DNA of 64,000 bases from Desulfohalovibrio reitneri (GTDB taxonomy: Bacteria > Desulfobacterota > Desulfovibrionia > Desulfovibrionales > Desulfovibrionaceae). The stretch is from assembly GCF_000711295.1 (NCBI RefSeq), contig NZ_JOMJ01000003.1, positions 1,005,001 to 1,069,000 of the forward strand, written 5' to 3'. A program made the translations under genes and the position numbers. Below, in pieces: positions 50,598-59,447 of this stretch (the stretch's first letter is position 1; every line of letters begins with the position of its first letter). The notes below the pieces were generated by a model, which saw only the letters and a list, made by a program, of their open reading frames with translations, ran no database searches and was not told where the DNA came from.

Positions 50598-50813
50598 CTA
50601 GTCATCCTCCTCCCCTTCTCCGGACAGCTCGTCCACGACGTTGAGCAGCCCCTCGGAGAGGAGTTCGTCAGCCACGATGTTCAGCAGAGGTTTGTACTTG
50701 CCCTCCTGAACCTGGCTCTTGAGGCGGGCTATGCGTTCGCCCCGCTCCTCCTCGCTTTCCAGTCCACGAGGTATCGCGGCATGCGCGTCTTGCCCAGGAT
50801 GCCAGTCTTCCAT
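50598..50813 (-). CDS. Small FlgM-like protein, 71 aa (tentative)
   Basis: The protein MEDWHPGQDAHAAIPRGLE and following residues contains the segment RIARLKSQVQEGKYKPLLNIVADELLSEGLL, which resembles the C-terminal helix region of the anti-sigma factor FlgM (K-x-x-V/I-x-x-G-x-Y, then a leucine-rich helix). The match is partial and no flagellar genes are nearby, so the call is tentative. The start at 50813 has AAGGGA upstream; an in-frame ATG six codons earlier is weaker. Confidence 0.6.
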   Translation of the reverse strand: MEDWHPGQDAHAAIPRGLESEEERGERIARLKSQVQEGKYKPLLNIVADELLSEGLLNVVDELSGEGEEDD

Positions 50814-50962
50814 GCTTGTATCCCTTGTCATTACCTATCGGGATACGGGGTCGGCATCTTTAGGCTGAATCGCCATCGCGAAAAGGCATGCGAATTGGGA
50901 GCAATGCCTTGGAACACACGCGCGCCGGGGATTTTCCAGGGAAACGACAAAATACCACGAAA

Positions 50963-50992
50963 GAAAAAAAGGACCCGGAGTTATCCGGGTCC
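50963..50992 (-). terminator. Terminator after tRNA-Leu (bidirectional-looking)
   Basis: GGACCCGGA and TCCGGGTCC (50971-50992) pair across a four-base loop. On the minus strand TTTTTTTCTT follows, and TTTT follows on the plus strand. It ends leftward transcription from rimI-pgk-tpiA-secG-tRNA-Leu. Confidence 0.85.
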
Positions 50993-51006
50993 TTTTAGGG
51001 AATATA

Positions 51007-51092
51007 TGGTGCGGAAGGGGGGACTCGAACCCCCACGGCTTGTGGCCACTACCCCCTCAAGATAGCGTGTCTACCTGTTCCACCACTTCCGC
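51007..51092 (-). tRNA. tRNA-Leu (GAG)
   Basis: The minus strand folds as an 86-nt type II tRNA. It begins GCGGAAGTGGTGGAA, has an anticodon arm CTATC-TTGAGGG-GGTAG (anticodon GAG), a long variable arm, and ends CCCCCCTTCCGCACCA. The gene begins nine bases after the secG stop, so it is probably cut from the secG transcript. Confidence 0.95.
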
Positions 51093-51100
51093 GGTCCATC

Positions 51101-51463
51101 TTACTGAGAAGTCTGCTCACCGCCATCGGTTTCGGAGTCCTCGAAGAGAACCTCGGGCTTGGGCTGGTCCTCGTCTTCTTTCACTTCCTCTTGGGAGGCG
51201 GGCATGCTGCGCATCATGATGGAGTCGTTGGACAGGGCCTGCACACCGGTGAGCTTGTTGTAAGCAAGGGAGGTGAGGAGAAAGGCCACCGCCAGAAACG
51301 CGGTGATCTTCACCAGCAGTCCTCCGGCGCCGCCACCCCCGAAGGCGGACTCACTGCCGCCGCCGAAGATGACGCCCATTCCTTCCTTGCCGGTTTGCAG
51401 CAGCACCACGGCGACGAGGAAGAGGCAGATGATGATGTGTATGGTCAGAACGAGTCCGCTCAC
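51101..51463 (-). CDS. secG: Protein-export membrane protein SecG
   Basis: The 120-aa protein has two membrane helices. It begins with VSGLVLTIHIIICLFLVAVVLLQTGKEGMG, a Gly-rich loop (FGGGSESAFGGGGAGGLL) and a second helix, followed by an acidic tail. This is the SecG part of the SecYEG channel. The GTG at 51463 fits the usual SecG length; an earlier ATG (51511) would overlap tpiA by 14 bases. Confidence 0.92.
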   Translation of the reverse strand: MSGLVLTIHIIICLFLVAVVLLQTGKEGMGVIFGGGSESAFGGGGAGGLLVKITAFLAVAFLLTSLAYNKLTGVQALSNDSIMMRSMPASQEEVKEDEDQPKPEVLFEDSETDGGEQTSQ

Positions 51464-51497
51464 GAAAAAATCCTGTGCGCTTTTGCGGATGATGTCA

Positions 51498-52253
51498 TCA
51501 GGCCGGCACAATGCCGCTGAAACTGTCCGCTGCCAAAGAGGCGCCTCCTACCAAGACTCCGTCAACATTGTCAAGCTCCATTATCTGTTCGGCATTGGCT
51601 GGCTTGACGCTTCCACCATAGAGAATAGGTATCTGGTCGGCGGTATTGCCCAGTAATTCCCTTAGCTTGACGCGAGTCTGCGTGTGGGCTTCGGAAATCT
51701 CCTCCGGTCCGGCCACTTCGCCCGTGCCGATGGCCCAGACGGGTTCGTAGGCCACAGCAAGGCTTTCCGGAGCCACGTCTTCGTTCACTCCGGCGAGTCC
51801 GGCCTCGAGCTGCCGGGAGATGACTTCCTCGACCTTGTCGGCCTTGCGTTCCTCCAGCTTTTCGCCGATGCAGAGCACCATGCGTAAGCCCTTTTGCAGT
51901 CCAAAGGCGACTTTTTCCCCCACCAGCTCGTCCGATTCGCCAAATACCCAACGGCGCTCGGAGTGTCCGGCCAGAGCGTAGGAGCAACCAAGATCCAGCA
52001 GCATTTCCGGGGAAACTTCACCGGTAAATGCGCCTTCGTCCTTGGGGTGGAAATTCTGCCCCCCCCAATAGTAGCCGGGCCGCCCGGAAAGGACCGCCGC
52101 CACGGCCTGGATCGCGGTGAAGGGGGGGAAGATGAGCACCGAACGATCCCCGGCCAGCTTGCCGTCCAGCAACCGCACAACCTCCCTGGCCGTTTCCTCG
52201 GCCTCGGTGGCCGTCTTGTGCATCTTCCAGTTGGCGGCCATCAGCTTTTTCAT
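51498..52253 (-). CDS. tpiA: Triosephosphate isomerase
   Basis: The 251-aa enzyme interconverts dihydroxyacetone phosphate and glyceraldehyde-3-phosphate. It has AANWKMHKT with the catalytic lysine, YALAGHSERRWVFGE with the histidine, VAYEPVWAIGTGE with the glutamate and ILYGGSVKPANA. The start at 52253 overlaps the pgk stop (ATGA); an ATG three codons earlier (52262) is less likely. Confidence 0.97.
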   Translation of the reverse strand: MKKLMAANWKMHKTATEAEETAREVVRLLDGKLAGDRSVLIFPPFTAIQAVAAVLSGRPGYYWGGQNFHPKDEGAFTGEVSPEMLLDLGCSYALAGHSERRWVFGESDELVGEKVAFGLQKGLRMVLCIGEKLEERKADKVEEVISRQLEAGLAGVNEDVAPESLAVAYEPVWAIGTGEVAGPEEISEAHTQTRVKLRELLGNTADQIPILYGGSVKPANAEQIMELDNVDGVLVGGASLAADSFSGIVPA

Positions 52254-53437
52254 TGGGAACACTCCCGTAGCGCTTTGAAGGCGGGCAGTTCCTTGCCTTC
52301 GAGAAATTCAAGAAAGGAGCCTCCCCCTGTGGAGATGAAGCTGAACCTGTCCGCCAATCCGGCCTTGTGCACCACCACGTCGGTATCGCCTCCGCCCACC
52401 ACGGTGGTGGCGCCCTCCAGCTTGGCCATTGCCTCGGCCAGAGCCAGGGAGCCCTTGGCGAAGGCGGGGTTTTCGAAAACGCCCATGGGGCCGTTCCACA
52501 TGACAGTCTTTGCTTTGCCGAGCACGGACTGGAACTTTTCAATGGTTTTCGGACCTATGTCCAGGGCCATTTTGCCGTCCGGAATGGCAGAAGCATCCAC
52601 AGCTTCGCCGGGATTCTCGTCCTCGACCGATTCGCCCAGAACAACGTCCACGGGCAGATGGACCTTCACGCCCTTGGCCTCGGCCCGCTCCAGAATGCCT
52701 TTGGCCGCGTCCACCAAGTCACGCTCCACCAGAGAGGAACCGGTTTCATATCCCTGAGCCAAGAAGAAAGTATTGGACATGGCTCCGCCGATGATCAGTT
52801 CATCCACCGTGTCCAGAAGGTTTTGCAGCACCTCCAGCTTAGTGGAAACCTTGGCTCCGCCGGACACGGCTACATACGGATGCTCGGGGTTCTGCAGGGC
52901 TTCTCCCAGGTATTGCCACTCCTTCTTCAGCAGCAACCCTCCGCAGCATCGGTCCATGAACTGGGTCACGCCCACGTTGGAGGCGTGGGCCCTGTGGGCC
53001 GTTCCAAACGCGTCGTCCACATAAACCTCGGCAAGGGAGGCGAGGGCTTTGGAAAATCCGGGGGCATTGGCCGTTTCGCCCTCATGGAAACGCAAATTCT
53101 CCAACAAAAGGATACGGCCGGGCTGCAGTTTGGACGCCATGTCGGCCACTTCGTCCCCCACGCAGTCGGGGGCCATGAGCACTTCCGTGTTCAACAGGTC
53201 GCCGAGATGTCCGGCCACTGGTTTGAGGGAAAGCTCCGGCACCGCCTTTCCCTTGGGCTTGCCCATATGGGAACAAAGAATCAGGGCGGCACCCTGCTTC
53301 AGGGCGTGTCGGAGGGTGTCAAGGCTTTGCACAATCCGGTTGTCGTCCTGAATGACGCCGCCCTTGATGGGAACGTTGTAATCCACCCGTATGAGCAGCT
53401 TCTTGCCCGCGATGTCCATTTCGTCGATGAAGAGCAT
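52250..53437 (-). CDS. pgk: Phosphoglycerate kinase
   Basis: The 395-aa glycolytic kinase shows KLLIRVDYNVPIKGG, LCSHMGKPKG, ENLRFHEGE, AVSGGAKVSTKLEVLQNLL, NGPMGVFENPAFAKGS and GGGDTDVVVHKAG. It pairs with tpiA in an overlapping operon. The length is typical. Confidence 0.97.
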   Translation of the reverse strand: MLFIDEMDIAGKKLLIRVDYNVPIKGGVIQDDNRIVQSLDTLRHALKQGAALILCSHMGKPKGKAVPELSLKPVAGHLGDLLNTEVLMAPDCVGDEVADMASKLQPGRILLLENLRFHEGETANAPGFSKALASLAEVYVDDAFGTAHRAHASNVGVTQFMDRCCGGLLLKKEWQYLGEALQNPEHPYVAVSGGAKVSTKLEVLQNLLDTVDELIIGGAMSNTFFLAQGYETGSSLVERDLVDAAKGILERAEAKGVKVHLPVDVVLGESVEDENPGEAVDASAIPDGKMALDIGPKTIEKFQSVLGKAKTVMWNGPMGVFENPAFAKGSLALAEAMAKLEGATTVVGGGDTDVVVHKAGLADRFSFISTGGGSFLEFLEGKELPAFKALRECSQ

Positions 53438-53457
53438 GAAAGGGAGCCTCGCTCGGT

Positions 53458-53931
53458 TTAAGAATTGATGGTAAGCCGCATGAGCAACGCGTCTTCCCCC
53501 GTGTCGGGGTAATATCCCTTTCTCCGCCCCACCCGGGAGAATCCGAAGGAACTGTACAGCCCCACCGCTGGCGCGTTGCTCTCCCGAACCTCCAGCAACA
53601 TTGATTGTATGCCCATTTCCTTCGCCGTTTGCAACATCCCACCCAGCAGATGGCGGCCCAGGCCACCGCCCCTGTGCTCTTCGCGCACGGCGATGTTGAT
53701 CAACTCCCCTTCTCCCGCTACGGCATAAAACGAAGCATATCCCACTAGATTTTCCAAGCGGTCCAACAGACCGTAGACGTGCAGCACCCCCTCCCGCAAC
53801 CCCAGGGCGAGCTGTTCCTCGGTCCAGGGATGGCTGAAGCAGCCGCGTTCGAGTTCGGCCAGACGCGGGGCGTCTTCTTCCCGCATGCGCTCGATTCGAT
53901 AGTCCCGACGTCTTGTCTTGTCCGTGTTCAT
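53458..53931 (-). CDS. rimI: Ribosomal protein S18 alanine N-acetyltransferase-like (RimI, GNAT family)
   Basis: The 157-aa GNAT enzyme has the acetyl-CoA loop EEHRGGGLGRHLLGGML and the RimI motif LLEVRESNAPAVGLYSSFGFSRVGRRKGYY. RimI acetylates the N-terminus of ribosomal protein S18. RimI-like enzymes often sit near tsaB, which is absent here, so the exact substrate is uncertain. It leads the pgk-tpiA-secG operon. Confidence 0.87.
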   Translation of the reverse strand: MNTDKTRRRDYRIERMREEDAPRLAELERGCFSHPWTEEQLALGLREGVLHVYGLLDRLENLVGYASFYAVAGEGELINIAVREEHRGGGLGRHLLGGMLQTAKEMGIQSMLLEVRESNAPAVGLYSSFGFSRVGRRKGYYPDTGEDALLMRLTINS

Positions 53932-53976
53932 GGGCTAATCTGGTATATCTTCACTGCATTCGTCAGGTCCATTCGC

Positions 53977-54537
53977 ATGCGAGACGAACCTCCAGACGCC
54001 GCCTCCGGGCCACTATCCCCTGACGATGAATTCATCGACGTTGTGGACGAGAACAACGCCCCCCTGGCTGTTCTGTCCCTGCGCGAGGCGCACCGGCAGA
54101 CGCTTTACCACCGTTCGGTGCTCGTCCTTGTCTACAATTCACGGGGCAAGGTATTCCTGCAGAAACGTTCCCTGGGCAAGGATCGCTACCCGGGCAGATG
54201 GGACATTTCCGCCACCGGACATGTGCGCTCCGAGGAGTCGCTGCACGACGCCGCCGTGCGTGAATTGTACGAAGAACTCGGCATCAGCGTTTCCTCCCTC
54301 AGGCGAGTGGGCGAGGTCGAGGCCGGACCGGAAACGGGTTACGAATTCGTGACCCTGTTCTCCGCCGGCGTGGTCTCCACCGTTCTTACGCCAAATCCCG
54401 ATGAAGTCCTGGACGGCTACTTCTTCGACGACAGCGAATTAAGCTGCCTGGTGGAGCAATTCAGGGAGTTGCTCACACCTGGGTTGGTCCATTTCTGGGA
54501 AAAGGGGCTCATTTTCGGGAAGGCCGCCGAGGCTTAG
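53977..54537 (+). CDS. NUDIX hydrolase (isopentenyl-diphosphate isomerase-like branch)
   Basis: The 186-aa protein has a full Nudix box, GHVRSEESLHDAAVRELYEELGI. The preceding segment HRSVLVLVYNSRGKVFLQKRSLGKDRYPGRWDISATGHV resembles the IDI/YfcD branch. The C-terminal region is FFDDSELSCLVEQFRELLTPGL. YfcD-type proteins have unclear substrates. It overlaps the suhB stop region by four bases in convergent orientation. Confidence 0.88.
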   Translation: MRDEPPDAASGPLSPDDEFIDVVDENNAPLAVLSLREAHRQTLYHRSVLVLVYNSRGKVFLQKRSLGKDRYPGRWDISATGHVRSEESLHDAAVRELYEELGISVSSLRRVGEVEAGPETGYEFVTLFSAGVVSTVLTPNPDEVLDGYFFDDSELSCLVEQFRELLTPGLVHFWEKGLIFGKAAEA

Positions 54538-55322
54538 GCGTCCAGGAGGAGCAATTCGCTCAATTCCCTGTGTATTCGCCCGTTGGTGGCCAGGATTTCC
54601 TTACTGCCGAAAGCGTACGGTGTCTCCTCCCGGAAAGTTGAAACGCGCCCGCCTGCCTCTTCCACCAGCAGCCATCCAGCGGCCGTATCCCATGGGTTGA
54701 GGGCGTATTCGTAGAAGCCGTCGTACCTTCCGGCCGCGAGATAGGCCAAGTCTATGGCCGCGGAGCCGGGACGACGCACTCCCTGGACGATGACGAGCAG
54801 CCGCCGGAGATGAGCCGTGATTTGGTCCACGTATTCTTCGATCGCATAAGGAAAACCGGTGGCCACCACGCTCTCCTGCAGAGTCTGATTATCCGTAACG
54901 CCGATGGGGCGGCCGTTGAGGAACGCCCCACCACCTCGGGACGCGGAGAATATCTCGCCAAGCATGGGTGCGTGGATAACGCCGAGCTCCACCCTCCCCT
55001 CTCGCCACAGGGCGATGGAGGTGGCCACGAACGGAAAGCCGTGGGCGAAGTTGGTCGTGCCATCCACCGGGTCGATAACCCAGGTCAGCTTCGAGGCGTC
55101 GGCATCCGGGGCGGTCTCCTCGGCAAGAAAGTCAGCCTCTGGCAGCAGCCCGGCCAACCCTTTCTTGAGATACTCCTCCACCCGCACGTCGGTTTCCGTA
55201 ACCAAATCGATGCGGCCCTTGTGGCGCACGTCTTTGGTCCGGTCCCAGTCGTGGCGTATGATCTCCCCGGCCCCTTCGGCCAGGTCGATCATGCCAAGGA
55301 GAATGGCGGCGGAATCGACCAT
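54534..55322 (-). CDS. suhB: Inositol-1-monophosphatase family (SuhB-like)
   Basis: The 262-aa protein has the metal motifs DLVTETDVRVEEYL, AEET, WVIDPVDGTTNFAHGFPFVATSIAL and NPWDTAAGWLLVEEAGG. SuhB also takes part in rRNA antitermination in E. coli; whether it does here is unknown. The stop lies just inside the NUDIX gene end. It lies six bases after the mreB stop, so the two are likely co-transcribed. Confidence 0.92.
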   Translation of the reverse strand: MVDSAAILLGMIDLAEGAGEIIRHDWDRTKDVRHKGRIDLVTETDVRVEEYLKKGLAGLLPEADFLAEETAPDADASKLTWVIDPVDGTTNFAHGFPFVATSIALWREGRVELGVIHAPMLGEIFSASRGGGAFLNGRPIGVTDNQTLQESVVATGFPYAIEEYVDQITAHLRRLLVIVQGVRRPGSAAIDLAYLAAGRYDGFYEYALNPWDTAAGWLLVEEAGGRVSTFREETPYAFGSKEILATNGRIHRELSELLLLDA

Positions 55323-55328
55323 AGGAAA

Positions 55329-56351
55329 CTAGTTGATGAAGACGCCCTTGAACTTATCCTCGCTGGACATGGTGCGCCCCGTTCCGCGCACGACGGTGGT
55401 CAAGGGGTCCTCGTCGATGACCACGTGCAACTGGGTCTCTTTGGCGATGAGCTTGTCCAGTCCCTTGAGCAGCGCCCCGCCGCCAGCAAGCAACAGGCCG
55501 TTGCGGGCAATGTCGCCCACCAGTTCGGCCGGGGTTTTCTCCAAGGCGGTCCGGGTAGCCCGGACGATGGTGGTCACTGGCTCGTGGATGGCCTCGCGGA
55601 TCTGCCCGTCTTTGATGGTCACTGATGTGGGCGTACCGTTGACCACGTTCTTGCCCGGAACCTCCATGGTCAGTTGCTCGTCCAAGGGATAAGCGGAGCC
55701 TATGGCCATCTTGATTTTTTCGGCCATGTTTTCGCCGATGAGAAGTTGAAACTGGTCCTGGAGATAGCGCTGGATGGATTCGTTGAGCTCGTCGCCCGCT
55801 ACACGGACGGACTCGGCATAGGCGATGGCCGAGAGCGAGATGACCGCCACCTCGGTTGTGCCGCCGCCTATGTCCACCACCATGTTGCCGATGGGCTCCT
55901 CGATGGGCAGTCCCGCGCCGATGGCCGCGGCCATCGGCTCCTCCACCAGTTTCACCTCGCGCGCGCCCGCCTGTTGGGCGGACTCGATGACCGCCCGCTT
56001 CTCCACCTGGGTGATTCCAGTGGGCACGCAAATCACGATCTTGGGCTTTATGATGTTCAGCCCGTGGATGACCTTGCGAATGAAGAAGGAGATCATGGCC
56101 TTCGTCACCTCGAAGTCGGCGATGACGCCGTCCTTGAGGGGACGCACGGCGCGGATGCGCTCGGGAGTGCGGCCCATATACTCCTTGGCTTCCTTGCCCA
56201 CGGCGATAATCTTGCCCTCGCGGTTGTCCAGGGCCACTACGCTGGGCTCGTTGAGCACGATACCGTCCTTGCCGGTGAACAGCAGGGTGTTGGCCGTGCC
56301 GAGGTCCATGGCCAGATTCTTGCCGAGAAAGCCGAACAGACGGTTGAACAT
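55329..56351 (-). CDS. mreB: Rod shape-determining protein MreB
   Basis: The 340-aa actin-like ATPase has MDLGTANTLLFTGKDGIVLNEPSVVA and the IGAGLPIEEPIGNMVVDIGGGTTEVAVISL segment. The ATP-binding regions continue to LLLAGGGALLKGLDKLI. It directs lateral cell-wall growth. mreC and mreD are not adjacent; suhB follows instead. Confidence 0.97.
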   Translation of the reverse strand: MFNRLFGFLGKNLAMDLGTANTLLFTGKDGIVLNEPSVVALDNREGKIIAVGKEAKEYMGRTPERIRAVRPLKDGVIADFEVTKAMISFFIRKVIHGLNIIKPKIVICVPTGITQVEKRAVIESAQQAGAREVKLVEEPMAAAIGAGLPIEEPIGNMVVDIGGGTTEVAVISLSAIAYAESVRVAGDELNESIQRYLQDQFQLLIGENMAEKIKMAIGSAYPLDEQLTMEVPGKNVVNGTPTSVTIKDGQIREAIHEPVTTIVRATRTALEKTPAELVGDIARNGLLLAGGGALLKGLDKLIAKETQLHVVIDEDPLTTVVRGTGRTMSSEDKFKGVFIN

Positions 56352-56437
56352 GCAGATTCGCTCGCTTGCTCAGGAGGGGTGGAGGGAAAAGGGTGAACGG
56401 AAAACGCTCATATTGGGATTAGGTAGTATGCCCAAGC

Positions 56438-57436
56438 TCAACCGGAGGTCAAACGATTTTTAAGATACAGGTTTTCAAGGAAAAGCGAAACATTCGAAGC
56501 CGCCATTTCCAAAAAGGTCCTCAGGCCGTCGTCAACGCAGCGCGGCCGCTCGTCCGCCAGCACCAGCACCCCGCGGGTTTTTTTGTGCACCAGCAGAGGC
56601 AGGCAGGTGAGACTGTTAAACGGCGCGGTGGCGACCTCCTTACCGAATAACGCGGTCTTGGACGCTTTTTCCCTGCCGCCTGCGAATACAGGGGAATTGT
56701 GCTTGAATACCCAGCCGATTGTTCCAGAATTCATGGAAAAGGCGTTGCGCTCCACGTTGCCCTGGAACGGGTCGCAGGTGGCCCCCTCCAGGAAGTAGCC
56801 GCTGCCCGTATCGTCTCGAACCGCCAGAAAGCAGCACCCCATGCCTGTTGTCTCCGCGAGAATACCTAGCAGGGACTCCAGGAAGGAGGACCAGCGAAGA
56901 TGCTTCTCGCGAAGGGCGAAAATGGTTTCCAGGGCCCGGTAGTACCTGTGCTGCTCAAAATCCGATTGCATGCGGCAGATGTCGCGGTTGAAGCCGGAGA
57001 TGAGCTGGGCGAACTGGTGGAGGATCTTCTGGTCCTTGTCGCTGAAGGAATAGGTGCGCTTGCTGTCCAGGCACAAGGCGCCCTCCCCGTTATCCAGCGG
57101 GCAACCCATGAAGGCCCTGATGCTGGCTTCTTCGCCAGGCTCGTAATAGCCGAGCACGCCGCGTTTCTGATCGAAGTTGTTGATGAGAAGCGGTTTTCGA
57201 TTGCGAATAATCCAGCCGGCCAATCCCTGCCCCGGGGCAATGCGGGCGCCGCAGCGCACGCGGTCGGAAAGGCTGAAGAAGGCCTGCAGTCCGAACTCCT
57301 CTTTTCCCTCCGGGAGAAAGAGGACCGCCGAGTGGGCGTCGAAAACATTGCAAATGATGCCAAGCAGGTGCTGGCAGGTATCCTGAACAGGCATGATATC
57401 TTGAGGCCGTCCCAGGGGCGGCGGGTTCGCGTCCAT
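56438..57436 (-). CDS. Double GAF-domain protein, 332 aa
   Basis: The protein has two GAF-like sensory domains. The first (about 20-150) contains SLSDRVRCGARIAPGQGLAGWIIRNRKPLLINNF and ALCLDSKRTYSFSDKDQKIL. The second (about 190-330) contains NSGTIGWVFKHNSPVFAGG and LTCLPLLVHKKTRGVLVLAD. There is no output domain, so it may bind a small molecule and act through protein contact. It lies upstream of mreB on the same strand, 86 bases apart. Confidence 0.85.
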   Translation of the reverse strand: MDANPPPLGRPQDIMPVQDTCQHLLGIICNVFDAHSAVLFLPEGKEEFGLQAFFSLSDRVRCGARIAPGQGLAGWIIRNRKPLLINNFDQKRGVLGYYEPGEEASIRAFMGCPLDNGEGALCLDSKRTYSFSDKDQKILHQFAQLISGFNRDICRMQSDFEQHRYYRALETIFALREKHLRWSSFLESLLGILAETTGMGCCFLAVRDDTGSGYFLEGATCDPFQGNVERNAFSMNSGTIGWVFKHNSPVFAGGREKASKTALFGKEVATAPFNSLTCLPLLVHKKTRGVLVLADERPRCVDDGLRTFLEMAASNVSLFLENLYLKNRLTSG

Positions 57437-57632
57437 GGTGTCGCTCGGTCCGCGCGGCTATGCCGCCGTCGCGCCGAAGCAACGTATCACATGGATAGAA
57501 AAAAGGCGAAGGAGGTGTCAACGAATCCCCGGAAAAGTCGGCTCTCACGGGGGTTTTGCGGCCAACGTCTTTGACATTCCGCACCGTTCGATGTAAAAAA
57601 ATGTACTTTATCCTAATTTGCGCAGAGTGGAC

Positions 57633-59381
57633 ATGCCCTTTTCCTGGGAAAACGCATTCACGGAAATACCCGGCCTCAAGTGGACGTCGCCCACAGAACT
57701 CTCCACCGTCCGCAATATCACCACCATTGGCCGCCTAAAAACATTTCTCGATCGTATCCACATCAGGCACTGCCTGCTCAAGCCGTATTTCGAGACCGAA
57801 GACTACCCACTGGTCGATCCCAGGTCGCTCCTGCCTTCCTTCGAGCCAGAGCTATTCGAGTACAAGGAGCTTCCGGGCTACCTGCTGGTGGCCTTCGAAC
57901 GCCCCATAAATTCCTTCGAGGAGATCTTCCAGTTCGACCGTCTCCACAACATCATGGACGACACCCAGGGCGGAGCCAGCGACAGTTGCCCGCTGGAAAA
58001 CACCGTGGCCGATCACAACCTGGCCACCATACGTTCCCGCCTGCCCAAAAAACTGCAGGAGCCCTTTCTGGAGCGCTTCAGCGGCCGCGACATCTCCTAC
58101 TTGGAAAATTATCCAGCCATGCTGGACTTTCTTCTGGAGATGGACCGCGCCCACGTGCTTTCCACCGATCCCAACGGGGAATTCTACCTCTCAGGCATCT
58201 ACGGGTCGCTGCCAGCCGACCTGGACGCCGAAATCAAGCGCTTCGGCCTGCGTTTGGGCAAATTTTCCCCGGGCGACAACTGCCGGTACGAGCGCAACCG
58301 GTTGTTTGTCTACCAATTCCTCATGGAGTTGTACGGCTTCTCCATCGTTTCCGAACGGCGCACCGCGGCCGCCCTGTTCTCCCGCCGCCTGTTCCGCATG
58401 GGAGAACGTTTTCTCGTGCGGGTGCAGGGCCAGTCGGATCGGACCATCACCACGCTCTATTCCCACCCGGACGCCAAGAGCTACCCCCGGGCGGAGAAGA
58501 TCGCCCTGGTGCGCGTTGAAGAAGACCAAAAAGAAGCCATTGAGCAGCTCTCCGAAGGCGGCTTCTTTGTTGACGAAAAAAACCGGGCCGTCCTTCTGCG
58601 GGCGGTCTACCGGCAGCACAAATTCAACCCCAAGAACGTACGCCAGGACCGCGCCCTCTCCGTGTTGCGGCAGGAGATCATTCATCCGGTCACGGGCGAG
58701 GTGCGTCAGGACATCAACATTCTCAAGGACACCTACAACATGATCCTGCGACTTACGGACATTGTGCGCGGGGAGTACTCCGGCTCGGTGACGTTCAAGC
58801 GGCAGGAGGTGGTGCACAACACGGAAACCGCGGAAAAAAGGCTGAAGTTCCTCTATACGTGGCTTTCCAAGCACCAGCGCCGCATTATCGGGTATTCGGA
58901 CGAGTTCTACGCCAAGGTTATTAAGGTTTTGGATTCCTATCTCCTCTCCCCGGAGAATTTCGAATCCTTCAACACCCTGCGCGACCTCTACCAGGATGTC
59001 TGGCGGCGCTACAGCTACATCCAGCAGGCCCGCAAGGTGAAGGTTCTGGAGGACCTCCTTGAGCGGCGCTACAAAGGACGGAAAATCGGGTACCTTGACC
59101 AATTCTCCCTAATGAACGAGATTCTGGGCGACCTGAAATTCGAGATCGTCAACTACTTCGATGAATTGGTGAAGAATGTCCTGGACATCGGAGAACAGGC
59201 TTTGGCGGACAGCTACGTCATCCGCCGCTACGTCAAGCCCCCTGTTGACGATCTCAGCGATTACGGCCGCAAGGTCCGTAGACAATATGGCCGACTGGTG
59301 GCGCTTCTGGACGAGTTCTCCTCAATCCGCAAAACGCGCCAGGAACGTAGTGGCGTGTTGCCGATTTCAGCCCCCCTCTGA
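57633..59381 (+). CDS. Conserved hypothetical protein, 582 aa
   Basis: No family recognised. The protein begins MPFSWENAFTEIPGLKWTSPTELSTVRNITTIGRLKTFLDRIHIRH and is soluble, charged and helix-rich, without P-loop, signal peptide or membrane segment. The last 200 residues are strongly helical (KRLKFLYTWLSKHQRRIIGYSDEFYAKVIKVLDSYLL, RYSYIQQARKVKVLEDLLERRYKGRKIGYLDQF). The longer frame starts with TTG at 57618; I prefer the ATG at 57633. It stands alone before gcvT. Probably lineage-specific, with unknown role. Confidence 0.75.
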   Translation: MPFSWENAFTEIPGLKWTSPTELSTVRNITTIGRLKTFLDRIHIRHCLLKPYFETEDYPLVDPRSLLPSFEPELFEYKELPGYLLVAFERPINSFEEIFQFDRLHNIMDDTQGGASDSCPLENTVADHNLATIRSRLPKKLQEPFLERFSGRDISYLENYPAMLDFLLEMDRAHVLSTDPNGEFYLSGIYGSLPADLDAEIKRFGLRLGKFSPGDNCRYERNRLFVYQFLMELYGFSIVSERRTAAALFSRRLFRMGERFLVRVQGQSDRTITTLYSHPDAKSYPRAEKIALVRVEEDQKEAIEQLSEGGFFVDEKNRAVLLRAVYRQHKFNPKNVRQDRALSVLRQEIIHPVTGEVRQDINILKDTYNMILRLTDIVRGEYSGSVTFKRQEVVHNTETAEKRLKFLYTWLSKHQRRIIGYSDEFYAKVIKVLDSYLLSPENFESFNTLRDLYQDVWRRYSYIQQARKVKVLEDLLERRYKGRKIGYLDQFSLMNEILGDLKFEIVNYFDELVKNVLDIGEQALADSYVIRRYVKPPVDDLSDYGRKVRRQYGRLVALLDEFSSIRKTRQERSGVLPISAPL

Positions 59382-59447
59382 GTTCCATTGCCCCCGGGCA
59401 GCATTTGGCCCATACTTCCCACTTGCCTGTTAACCAAAGGAGCACGA

